24,043 nt of DNA. Origin: Chara braunii (lineage: Eukaryota > Streptophyta > Charophyceae > Charales > Characeae). The position numbers were made by a program, and so were the translations under genes. The stretch is from NCBI GenBank assembly GCA_003427395.1, contig BFEA01000188.1, forward strand, positions 2,499,274 to 2,523,316, read 5' to 3'. Below are positions 8,227 through 16,383 of this stretch, piece by piece. The first letter of the stretch is position 1, and every line of letters starts with the position of its first letter. A model generated the notes under the pieces. That model worked only from the letters and a program-made list of their open reading frames with translations, was not told where the DNA came from and ran no database searches.

Positions 8227-8285
8227 GCAGACTGTTGAGGGTTATCCTCCTGATGAGTCGGTGAAACTCCGACGAAACAGTTTGT
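8227..8285 (+). ncRNA. Hammerhead ribozyme, type III topology
   Basis: A self-cleaving RNA fold is complete in sequence. The core CUGAUGA is at 8250-8256 and GAA at 8274-8276. Stem II pairs 8257-8261 with 8269-8273 (GTCGG/CCGAC) around the loop TGAAACT. Stem I pairs 8237-8240 with 8246-8249 (GAGG/CCTC) with loop GTTAT. Stem III pairs 8227-8235 with 8277-8285 (GCAGACTGT/ACAGTTTGT, 9 bp including two G-U). The predicted cleavage site follows U8236, giving a GUU triplet, which satisfies NUH but is weaker than the usual GUC. Ends open on stem III, making it type III, as in plant retrozymes and viroid-like RNAs. Hammerheads also occur in Penelope-like elements. No retrozyme primer site or LTR pair was identified around it. 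Confidence 0.85.
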
Positions 8286-8485
8286 CACAGCCCCTCGTTT
8301 GTTGTCCTCTTCTCCCTCTCTGCCTACGGTTTACCGGGCAGTTCTATTTGACAATATATATACATTATACATACATATATATACGAAACAGTTTGTCACA
8401 GCCCCTCGTTTGTTGTCCTCTTCTCTCTCTCTGCCAACGGTTTACCGGGCAGTTCTGTTTGTGACGATATATATATATACGATTT
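8272..8485 (+). repeat. 111-bp tandem duplication beginning in the hammerhead 3' arm
   Basis: ACGAAACAGTTTGTCACAGC at 8272 recurs at 8383. The following ~75 bases (ending with GGTTTACCGGGCAGTTCT) match closely, then both copies end in AT-dinucleotide tracts. Copy 1 is 8272-8382 and copy 2 about 8383-8485. Copy 2 has the GAAAC and stem III 3' strand but lacks the CUGAUGA half, so it is not a ribozyme. Confidence 0.9.
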
Positions 8486-8713
8486 GAAATGTATTTGGAG
8501 ATGTCATGGATGCTGTGGTTCTCGAGAAACCTCATGGTATGCACACCACCCCAACTTCGTCATGTATGAAGCAAAGTAATCATAGACACGGATTGCATGC
8601 GCAGGAAGACGTTTCCCTCTCTAATCGCAGTCGCAGTTGCCCATTTGGTTGCGCACAGATGCCATGGCGCAGCACCATCACCAAGAGTGCGTCCGGAGCT
8701 CTGCAAACGTGGG
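8486..8713. other. Unassigned sequence between duplication and inverted repeat
   Basis: No supported gene or RNA. Short open frames on both strands have no recognisable motif. Confidence 0.4.
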
Positions 8714-8828
8714 TCTACCTTCGTCCCCCGAATACAACGTACGGTCATTATAGGTGTATCTGAGCCGTCTTTCAGTCTAGATACACAGCTATAATGACCG
8801 TACGTTGTGTATTCGGGGGAAGAAGGTA
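8714..8828. repeat. Long inverted repeat (fold-back), ~50-bp arms
   Basis: The left arm 8714-8761 and right arm 8778-8828 are near-perfect reverse complements (CTACCTTCGTCCCCCGAATA against the right end), separated by about 16 bases. The transcript would form a long hairpin. A related single arm lies at about 7350-7408. The size and shape fit a small fold-back or MITE-type element, or a small-RNA hairpin precursor. No target duplication is evident. Confidence 0.85.
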
Positions 8829-9529
8829 GCGCTCGTAGTTGCGCTCAAATGCTCACAGTTTCTCTGCAGAGGTTAGCGCGCCGCGCACGAGTGCGATTAC
8901 AGCAGGGGAACAATTCTGTCCGTATCCAACACGGCCATGCACGTAGAGAGAGGAGCGGGAAAACAAACAAACAAAAAAAAAAAAACAAAAAAAAAAACAC
9001 GGAAATGGCGGGAAAAGAGGAATTCCATCTTCTCATAATTGCCATGGAGTCTCCCGCTTATAGCGTCCAAGCAGTTTGATCGTCCTCCATGGCTGTATTG
9101 TCGCCACTCTTCTTTTTTATTTTTATTTTTTTATTTTTTTATTGTGTGTGGTCCGATGGGCCACGGATCAGATATTAAACTGATCAGATCAGATACAGTG
9201 CACTTGATTAATTAGCCAAAAGGGCGAGGAAGGTATTGTCGCCACGCTTCTATTCAGCAGCGTCCAACTGCACAACAACTTCCCCCTTTCCCCCGCCCGC
9301 ACAGAAGTCTGCGTGTACCTGGACATTTTGATCTGCCACATGCATTCTCGGTGCCACCCCCGTTGCCCGGCACAAGATTCACCCGTATGTGGACAGTAAA
9401 GCAGGCAGATCCCGACTTAGCACCCAACCCCCGTTGTCCCTGTTGGAGAAACATGAGTGTATGTGGCCAGTTTAGAGGTCACATCCATTAGGAGCAGTCC
9501 CGGGTATAATCATGATGATCATGGAGTGC
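8829..9529. other. Unassigned region with A/T tracts
   Basis: Includes A-rich (about 8963-8998) and T-rich (about 9110-9142) tracts and a short CTGATC palindromic cluster near 9164-9192. GTATTGTCGCCAC occurs at about 9096 and 9232. No coding or RNA feature is supported. Confidence 0.4.
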
Positions 9530-9840
9530 GCATGAGTGTGTTTGTGTGTCTGCGCGTGAGTGCGGTGCATGTGTATGTGTGCGCGCGTGTATGTGTGTTT
9601 TCTGCGCGCGCCTATGCGCTCGTGTGTGCGCACATGGGCGTCGGTACGCGTGCCTGCGTGCGGGCATGTGCGTGAATGTGCGCGCTTGTGTCCGCGGGGG
9701 TGTGACTGCGCGGGCGCTCATGTGCGTGCGTGCGTGCGGGCGGGCAGGCCTCTTTGTGCGCGCGTATGGGCGCTGTCGCCGCCGTGTTTCCGCGCGCATG
9801 TGTGTCTGCTTGCGCACCTGTGCGCGCGTTAGTTGTCACA
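9530..9840. repeat. Degenerate alternating purine-pyrimidine tract (TG/CG-rich)
   Basis: About 300 bp dominated by TGTG, TGCG and CGCG steps. Such alternation favours Z-DNA under supercoiling. Cys/Val/Arg-rich reading frames here are repeat artefacts. Confidence 0.8.
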
Positions 9841-10565
9841 TTGCCACCGTACTTTGTATATCAGATACAGTGCAGGTGTGTGCTCGCGTTGGATTTTTTT
9901 TTTTTTTTTAATATTTTTTTAATTGGAAATAAATTGTACTCGGTGACTGATCGGTCTGAAAAAAAAAAAAAAAAAAAAAAAAAAACTGTCTGAGTCTGAC
10001 ATTCCTTACATTGCCTGGCAAGCTGCTGTTGTTTCTTTTCTGTTTTTCTCGTCTCTCTTTTTTTTTTTTTTTTGTTGTTGTCTTCACTGACAGATAGACG
10101 TGGCAAGTGAACAAGGTGGGTTAGTCATGACACGCTCATGTCATGGTATCGCTTTTCTTGCGGAGGGTTGAACCGCGTTCAGTGTATCGGATCGCCACCA
10201 TAAGTTCCCTTCTTGGCCCTGACCTGCTGTGCATGCATCGTGGTCTGCTATGCAGTTCCGACGCTCTCTGGATCCTGCAGCATTGATACTACTTGTAAAT
10301 TTGAGAGAAGGAGAAAAAAAAAAAAAAAGGGGGAATAGAAGTACCTGTGAACGTGGTGCAGGCCACTTCAGCAGTAAGACTGTGCGAATCAGATGAAGGC
10401 TTGATCCAACGGCCTCGAACGATAGACAACCCAGAGTTGGAACTGAAAAGACGAAGCGAGAAGTCAGGAGTGATATGGACTTGGGGTCATTTCAATTGCC
10501 TGGTTCAGAATCCTCCTCGGATTGACATCAGATTGTGTGTGATTGAACGAAACCCATCTTGCCTC

Positions 10566-10566
<1 letters not shown>
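9841..10566. other. A/T homopolymers and possible upstream region of the ankyrin gene
   Basis: Contains T-runs (about 9894-9909, 10058-10073), a ~25-A run (about 9960-9985) and an A-rich tract (about 10314-10328). Between them is mixed sequence with no recognised promoter element. It lies upstream of the exon at 10870 and could hold its promoter, but nothing diagnostic is visible. Confidence 0.4.
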
Positions 10567-10629
<63 letters not shown>

Positions 10630-10632
10630 NGN

Positions 10633-10712
<80 letters not shown>
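10567..10712. repeat. (GT)n-(GA)n compound microsatellite with N bases
   Basis: A ~60-bp GT run is followed, across ambiguous bases at 10630 and 10632, by a ~80-bp GA run. The Ns mark unresolved sequence, so the true length is unknown. GA tracts upstream of plant genes can bind BBR/BPC factors. Here it lies ~160 bp before the ATG of the ankyrin exon. Confidence 0.95.
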
Positions 10713-10716
<4 letters not shown>

Positions 10717-10869
10717 CAATGCTGTCGGAGAGGTGGTGTGACAGGTAAACGGGGCCGTTTAGCCATGCTGCGGGGCGGGTGGCTACTGAGCAATCCCTTG
10801 TGGTAACGGTTGAGCTGAGCTGGTGCGTGCTCGCCAGCTCTGCCCGCCGGCTGATCGATTGAAGAAACG

Positions 10870-11046
10870 ATGGGGCAGACATTGAGCTGCACATCAAGTT
10901 GGGAGAAGCTGTATCAAGCAGTGAGAGAGGGAGATGTCAGGGTTGTGGATGGCATCACGGCGAAGGACCCGAAGCTTGCCAACTACTCGCGATATGGAGA
11001 GCGAATGACGCCCTTACACGTGGCTGCAGCTTTCGGCCAACTTGAG
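10870..11046 (+). CDS. First exon of an XB3/XBAT31-like ankyrin-RING E3 ubiquitin ligase
   Basis: The exon encodes 59 residues in phase 0, ending ...CTTGAG before GTACCG (donor GT at 11047). It starts MGQTLSC, matching the N-myristoylation consensus (Gly2, Ser6) plus a palmitoylatable Cys7, so membrane anchoring is predicted. Residues ~11-37 (WEKLYQAVREGDVRVVDGI...) and ~46-59 (RMTPLHVAAAFGQLE) are ankyrin helices, with the canonical TPLHVAA. Plant XB3-family proteins begin MG...SC, continue with 'F.A.q.GD...l...l..dPsLl', then 'lHvAAanG.iE', and end in a C-terminal RING that transfers ubiquitin; in rice, XB3 works with the receptor kinase XA21. Kozak context is good (A at -3, G at +4). Reading past the donor hits a stop at 11080. 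Later ankyrin and RING exons are not recognisable in this window. Another membrane-anchored ankyrin protein is possible. Confidence 0.72.
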
Positions 11047-11300
11047 GTACCGTGTTTCTTCTACCATTGCTTGATTGTTTGATTGCTTGATTGATTGCTT
11101 CTGCTATGGTGGTCTCTATCCTAGTTTCTTCGACCATTGCTTGATTGATTGCTTGATTGATTGCTTCATTGCTTGGTTGCTTGATTGCTTGGTTGCTTGG
11201 TTGCTTGATTGCTTGGTTGCTTGATTGCTTGGTTGGTTGCTTGCTTGCTTGATTGATTGATTGATTGACTCTGGTATTCTCGTTCCTTCGACGATTGGTT
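11047..11300 (+). repeat. Start of intron 1 with GATT/GCTT tetranucleotide repeats
   Basis: Begins with a plausible donor GTACCG and continues into degenerate TTGATTGC/TTGGTTGC repeats (about 11067-11298). The block TTTCTTC(T/G)ACCATTGCTTG recurs near 11056 and 11127. No acceptor joining to a recognisable next exon was found, so the intron end is unknown. Confidence 0.7.
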
Positions 11301-11371
11301 GAGTGGTTGATTGGTTGCTGGCTTTTGCTAGGGGGATGTGCCCAGGGAGAATACTCGTGAGGTTGGGAGAG

Positions 11372-11402
11372 GGAGGTAGCCTCTTAAACCACCGCTACCT
11401 CC
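11372..11402. other. Short inverted repeat GGAGGTAGC/GCTACCTCC
   Basis: A perfect 9-bp stem (11372-11380 with 11394-11402) around a 13-base loop. No T-run follows. Function unknown. Confidence 0.6.
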
Positions 11403-11469
11403 GATCCTGTTTTTACCGACCCTCATTCGAAAAAGAACACAGACAGAAAAAAGCCAGAACAGAGCTCTA

Positions 11470-11835
11470 TGGACGTGAAAGCAGGTGGATGCAGTCTGTA
11501 CAGCACATGTGAGAGTCTGCCCTCAGGGAGGGCATTGTAGCAGCCCGCTCATCACGGCAGGGCTGTACAAAACAAAACAAAAAAAGGGAAAAAAAAGGCA
11601 GGCGGATGCAGACGCCAGAGCTGTTAGATTCAGAATCTAGAGTGTGTGTGAGAATGTGCCCTCAACATTGGCGTTACAGCAACGCGAGCATCACCGCAGT
11701 TTCCTTCGAACATGGAAAAAAAAAAGAAAAAAAAAAGCAACAAGAATATGGATGCCGAAGCTGTTGGATTCAGAATCCAGAGTGTCTGTGGGAGTACGTC
11801 CTCAACATTAGCGTTGCAGCCACATGTGAGGACCT
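11470..11835 (+). repeat. Tandem SINE-like units with A-rich tails
   Basis: Three related units (about 11470-11567, 11598-11711, 11740-11835) share GGATGC, AGCTGTT(A/G)GATTCAGAATC, GTG.GAG...GTCC/GCCCTC and CAGC blocks. The first two are each followed by an A-rich tract (about 11568-11597 and 11714-11738). A further copy is at about 14470-14600, also A-flanked. A short unit ending in an A-tail suggests small retroposons. No Pol III A/B boxes were recognised. Units 2 and 3 carry palindromes centred on TTCAGAA. Confidence 0.65.
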
Positions 11836-12100
11836 GCCAAACACGGGCTGAGACACAGCTGATTTCTGAGTTTTGCCAATGGAGTGTATGCCTTGCTGAG
11901 ATTCCCATTTGTTGGTAAGTTTTCTACGTCTGTGTGTGCGTGCTTGATGGTCTGCGTGTCTGTCTGAGTGTTTGTGGGCTTGAGTGTGTGTGTGACCCGT
12001 AAGGGCACTTGTTCGTTTGGGAGGCCCTTCGAGGCCTGAAGGGCCGGTACCTGTGGCCGTGACTTTGAGGGTTGCAGTGGGAAAAACACTCAAGTGAGAC
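11836..12100. other. Unassigned spacer
   Basis: TG-rich in the middle (about 11930-11995). No gene or RNA supported. Confidence 0.35.
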
Positions 12101-12225
12101 TTAGGGGTGGACCCCACTGGCCGGCGGCCTGGAAAAGTTTGGGTGCCGGGGTGTTTTCCAGAACCCACTGGGATTGGAAACCGGTGTGGAAAGCCAGCCC
12201 GGAAAGGAATTCCAGACCCCACTGC
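12101..12225 (-). repeat. Dispersed GC-rich repeat, copy 2 (inverted)
   Basis: The reverse complement reproduces the block order of 5560-5672: CTTTCCACACCGGTTTCCAA, GTTCTGGAAAACAC, CTTTTCCAGGCCGCCGG, CAGTGGGGTCCA. Differences are single substitutions and small gaps. Confidence 0.85.
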
Positions 12226-13060
12226 GCTTGGAAAGAGATTGCGGAAATGGTGATGGGGCATTTCTACATGGTCCGCGGTCTGGAAATTCGACGCCGACCG
12301 GTTTCCAGACCCTTTCCAAGGAGGCGCCCAGTTGAGTGGGGGGGGGGCATGTCCATCAGTTTCCAGGCGCGGGCTTCACGGCGTGGACCATGCATCCTTG
12401 CTGTCGACCGTTCTGTGTACCCGGAGGCCGTGGCGGACATTCGTATTTTCCCATGGTGTCGCACGGTATTCCCAAGGGCCCGCCTGTTCACCCACTGGGT
12501 CAGCAGGAGAACCAACATGAACATGAGGTCCTCCCACTTCTCCTCCAAAGCGGCCATGCCCGATGGATCCATGGCAATTCCGTTACCGTGATGGCGACGT
12601 CGTCAACCCCTGTACACCGCCTGTTCTGGCCCTGTCGACTGCACAACCTTCACGAACCTGTGCGACTCACCAAACCGTCCTCCTTCGTCCCCAGCGATGG
12701 CTCCCCGTCAGTGCTCCTGTGCTCAGTGCACTCTGGCTACCAATGGTTCGGACGGCACCTCCCACCAACGTCAGGGAGGGACATCCACCCACGCCCCCAA
12801 CGGTAATTTCCCGTTGCCTGAGCGGACCCGCTAGGGCCACTTAGCAACGCACGGCCACACACGGACTTGTCCTGGAGCAGTGCGGTACCAGGCCATGGTC
12901 CACAGCACCCGCCCCACTTGCCTTTTCGGGAAACACCCTTCGGCGGTTTCCTATTCGGGTATGCCATGCCTTTTCCAGTGCCGAAACTATCGGTCTGCGG
13001 TGGGCTCCCTTCAAAATGCGTCAAGTTTTTTCCAACCACGGTTGGCCGTTTTTTGTGGCC
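12226..13060. other. GC-rich region with overlapping unassigned frames
   Basis: Open frames of 90-156 codons exist on both strands (for example 12336-12806 plus, 12264-12572 minus), as expected for GC-rich DNA with few stops. None carries a domain I recognise. The region lies between two inverted members of the repeat family (12101-12225 and 13073-13130), so it could be the interior of an uncharacterised element. Confidence 0.4.
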
Positions 13061-13072
13061 AACACCAGTTTC

Positions 13073-13130
13073 CAGCCGCCGGGCAGTGGGGTCCAAGCCT
13101 TAGAGCAGCGGGGAAAAACACTCGAGTAGC
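13073..13130 (+). repeat. Dispersed GC-rich repeat, partial copy 3
   Basis: TTTCCAGCCGCCGGGCAGTG and GGGGTCCA match the 3' block of copy 1. GGGGAAAAACACTCGAGTAG resembles GGGAAAAACACTCAAGTGAG at about 12079, so the flanks of this family recur too. Confidence 0.65.
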
Positions 13131-13875
13131 AGGTAGGCCGGTACCACACCAAGTAGTGGTAGATGTGTCAGGTACTCGAGGCTGAGCAGAAGAAGACAAA
13201 AGTTGGCATTTTTAGAGGCCCAGTGGTTGTAGGCGGGTAGCAATCCGAGTAGTCTGAGTCTACGGCATGTACGTCAATATCAGAGTCTGCAATGAAGTTT
13301 CCCTCCGAAAGGGAGGAGGTACCAGTTGCTTGGAGGCAGCGCGGCCTGGAAGTCGCCGCCCAAGAGGCAAGCAGGCTGCCATATCTCCAGGAGGAGTGAA
13401 GTGCTCCTCATTCTATGGTGTTCAAGTTTGGCGACACACTGGTTGGAGCGCAGGAGTCAGCAGCGCTGCTGGGGGAAAAAGGAGCGCCCAGCTCCCTCCA
13501 CGGTGGCTATGGCGATGGAGCTCGGGCTGGAGGAGGAGGAAGGCGAGGACTAGGAAGGGGAGAGCGCCAGAGGTACTTACCTGGCTATGGTAGATGCCCT
13601 CTTCATCACGTTCGTGGGCGCAGCGTCTGGAAGGCCCCATTGGGGTAGAGTTACATCAAGAACCTTCGAGGCAGAGTCAGGCATGGCGGCTTGAGCAAGA
13701 GCAGCCATAGCTGCTTTGAGTTGTCTTTTGCACAGCAGGGCAAGGCCCTAGTAGTCTGCCATAGCCTTGGCCTTCACGAAGAGGAAGGAGGAGGTAACCA
13801 GGGCTATGGTGGACCTCATGTTATGCCGACGAGTAGAAGAGGGATTCGGACATTGATTTTGCTTCAGCCATTCAA
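13131..13875. other. Unassigned G-rich region
   Basis: Overlapping forward frames (13267-13593, 13326-13553, 13415-13648) encode Gly/Arg/Ser-rich peptides with no domain. GGAGG-rich codons and GCAG repeats make them likely chance frames. AAGG(A/G)GGAGGTA(A/C)C recurs at about 13310 and 13785. Confidence 0.35.
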
Positions 13876-13933
<58 letters not shown>

Positions 13934-13934
13934 T
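13876..13934. repeat. (ATT)n microsatellite
   Basis: About 19 ATT trinucleotides in a row. Confidence 0.97.
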
Positions 13935-14007
13935 AGGGGAGGAGGTACGGAGGAGGAGAGTGGTTGGCGAGAAGAAGGGAATTATCATTGGTCTTTGCTG
14001 GTGTACA

Positions 14008-14102
14008 TCTTCTTCTTCTTCTTCTTTCTTTCTTTTTTTTTTTCTTTCTTTCTTATTCTTCTTCTTCTCTTCTTCTTCTTCTTCTTCTTTCTTTCTTCTT
14101 CT

Positions 14103-14162
<60 letters not shown>

Positions 14163-14188
14163 CTTCTTCATCTTCTTCTTCTTCTTTT
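14008..14188. repeat. Polypyrimidine TTC/TTTC tract
   Basis: About 180 bp of almost only C and T on the plus strand, with mirror-like TTTC blocks that could form intramolecular triplex DNA. Phe/Ser/Leu-rich and Lys/Glu-rich frames here are artefacts. Confidence 0.9.
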
Positions 14189-14462
14189 GTGAATACAAGA
14201 AGGGTCTGAGAGGAAGAGAAGGAGGAGATCGGTTGACGAAGCAAAGCTGAGGGGGTTTGTTGTTGGTCTTTTGCTGATGCACATCTTTCTTTTATTTCTT
14301 TTTTTTTTTTTGTCTCTCTCTCCTCTCAAGTTCATTCATTTCTTTGCAATTGGACGACATTGCACTTTCTCATGAATTTTGTACTTCGAAATTGGCCAGG
14401 ATCATAACACGCACGAACATCCCAACACTTCTTTGAAAATGGACCCCCCCCCCCACCAAAAA
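14189..14462. other. Unassigned spacer with repeated flank
   Basis: GGTCTTTGCTGGTGTACATCTTCT at 13990 resembles GGTCTTTTGCTGATGCACATCTTTCT at about 14263, so the sequence flanking the polypyrimidine tract is itself repeated. No gene is seen. Confidence 0.45.
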
Positions 14463-14469
14463 AAAAAGG

Positions 14470-14635
14470 CGCCAAGAATATGGACGCCAAAGCTGTTCTA
14501 TTCAGAATCTAAAATCGTGTGAAAGTATCCCCTCCCTGACCAAAGTGTCAGCAGTCCGTACTATGTGCCCTACCTTGCTGGCAGGGCACTCAAAAGAAAA
14601 CGAGAGAGGAGGAAAGAAAAAGAAAAAAAAACTAA
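14470..14635 (+). repeat. SINE-like unit, dispersed copy
   Basis: GAATATGGACGCCAAAGCTG and TTCAGAATCTA match the units at 11598 and 11740 (GAATATGGATGCCGAAGCTG). The copy is flanked by A-rich sequence on both sides (14457-14468 and about 14593-14632). Confidence 0.65.
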
Positions 14636-15419
14636 AGCTGAAACAAACCAAGAAAGCAGTTAGATTCGTTGTGGATGTAGTGGTTTGAGCAGACATCGTC
14701 CTGGACGTCTTTCCTCTATATGCAGTCTTCCTTTTTTTTTTTTTTTTTTTTTTTTTGCAAGCGGGCCCACAAGGCTTCTTGCCGAGCCTCCTCGGGATGT
14801 CCAAGAAATGCGGTGTGACGTATGTTCCTGTTTTTTCCAAGACCGAGAAAGGTAGTGGTGGTTTAAGGTGGGTTAATCCAGATGGATGACTGCTGAAAGG
14901 TACCTGTTGTGGGTCCAAAACTGACCTCTACAACACCCTCGACTTTTTTATAAAAAAATATATATATATATCGACTCTTCACGTGAAGGCTGGTGGGAAA
15001 CTCTGTTTTGTTGAGAAAATTGCATTTAATATTCAAAAATTGATTGTGATGAAAGGCATTGAAAGCTGCATGCCAGGTGAGAGGAACTGGTCCCACAGTT
15101 AACAACTATGAAGTGGTTCAGTTCATTAAGGAATATAATCGATAGTAGGGGACTAAGGTCGAAGCTGCGTCAGGAGGTGAGGTGTGGATTATGCCGCTGG
15201 ATCGAATGGGAGCTATATTTTTTGTCACCGTAAAACGAAATGTGGCCGCGATCATCTGATCTCTTAGGCGATAAAGATAGTCAGTTCATGGAGACTAGTA
15301 CTGACTAATTGCTCTGATTATGATAAAACATGACAACTATCCTATCAGTGGTTGTTATTACTTAGGTAAAGTGTCGATACAAATTTACGATGTCTTTTGG
15401 CCGACATGATCACTGAATT
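14636..15419. other. Unassigned region
   Basis: Includes a T-homopolymer (about 14733-14757) and an AT dinucleotide patch near 14958-14971. No gene, RNA or element end is supported. Confidence 0.4.
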
Positions 15420-15941
15420 CTACAACAGAAAAATTTCCCAGAATTAAATAACCATTCTATAGTAAAATTACATTCTAAATTTCAAATTTTCAGTCCATCT
15501 AAAAAAATGTCATTCCAATTTTAAAATTTTCCGTCTTGAAAACTTTTCTTCCAATAATGGGGTATACCTTCTTATTTGAACTGGATGCTAGAGATGGAAT
15601 GAAAGTCTGGATGAGTTCATGAAATATTTTAATTAGACTAATATTCTAAGTAAGGATTTTCAATCATAAATAGGTTAATCCAATATAAATTAGAAGATAT
15701 TTGTTGTAGTAGAATGAAAGTTTAATTAAAATATTTCATAAATTCATCCAGACTTTCATTCCATCTTGAACAAAGATGTAGTTGGAAGGGAAAACTCATA
15801 TTTAGACGGGAACTTATCAAGTAAAACTGAAAATTTTAGAATTGGATAAACATTGGAATGATAGTTTATAAATATGAAGATTTTTTTTTTTTGAATGTTT
15901 TTTCAACTTTCATTTCTCGTGGGAATTTTTCTGTTGTGTAG
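15420..15941. mobile_element. Fold-back MITE-like element, 522 bp
   Basis: Outer ends are inverted: CTACAACAGAAAAATTTCCCA at 15420 against the reverse complement of the right end, CTACACAACAGAAAAATTCCCA. Inner arms also pair. About 15591-15636 (GATGGAATGAAAGTCTGGAT...) and 15719-15764 are ~46-bp near-perfect reverse complements, and CCAATTTTAAAATTTTCCGT near 15513 pairs with the segment near 15820. The whole element is AT-rich and could fold into one long hairpin. It has no ORF, which fits a non-autonomous DNA transposon. I could not identify a target-site duplication, so the superfamily is unknown. Confidence 0.75.
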
Positions 15942-16052
15942 CTATGCTGCCACCACGTGGCACCTAATTGTGCGTGCATCAGGATCTCATGGTCGTTGTC
16001 AATAAGTTTACATGCCATGTAGACATCTCTATGGAGCGTCAAGCACTAGACC

Positions 16053-16383
16053 GTAAACCCTAATTCCCAGCCCCAAATCCCTAACCCCTAACCCCAAGCA
16101 CCTAAACCCTAAGCTCTAAACTTGAACCCTAAACCCTAAACCCTCAACCGGAACCCTGAACCCCTAAACCCTTAAATCCTTATTTTTAAACCCCAATCCC
16201 TGAACCGAGAAAGCCTTAAACCCTAAACTCTAATCTCTAAACCTGAGCCCTAACCTCTAAACCCTAAATCTGAACCTTGAACCCTTAAACCCTTAACTCT
16301 TAACCCTAATCCCTGAACCCCTAAACTCTTAACTCTAGAGTCTAAAGTCCTCTAAACCCTAAATCCTAAACACCCAAACCCTA
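16053..16383. repeat. Degenerate interstitial telomere-like array (CCCTAAA)n
   Basis: About 330 bp of variants of CCCTAAA, the Arabidopsis-type telomere repeat read from the C-rich strand. Some are perfect (AACCCTAAACCCTAAACCCT near 16124-16143); most have substitutions or length changes (CCCTAAT, CCCTGAA, CTCTAAA). Internal position and degeneracy point to an old interstitial array, not a chromosome end. Confidence 0.9.

Noticed and set aside
9457-9911. Cys/Val/Arg-rich and Thr/His-rich open frames
   Set aside because: They arise from TG/CG alternation. Frames are open on both strands, as expected for such repeats.
12264-12806. Protein-coding gene in the GC-rich block
   Set aside because: Frames are open on both strands and in several phases with no domain, as expected from low stop frequency in GC-rich DNA.
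16053-16383. True chromosome end
   Set aside because: The motif array is short and degenerate, and is flanked by kilobases of unrelated sequence on both sides.
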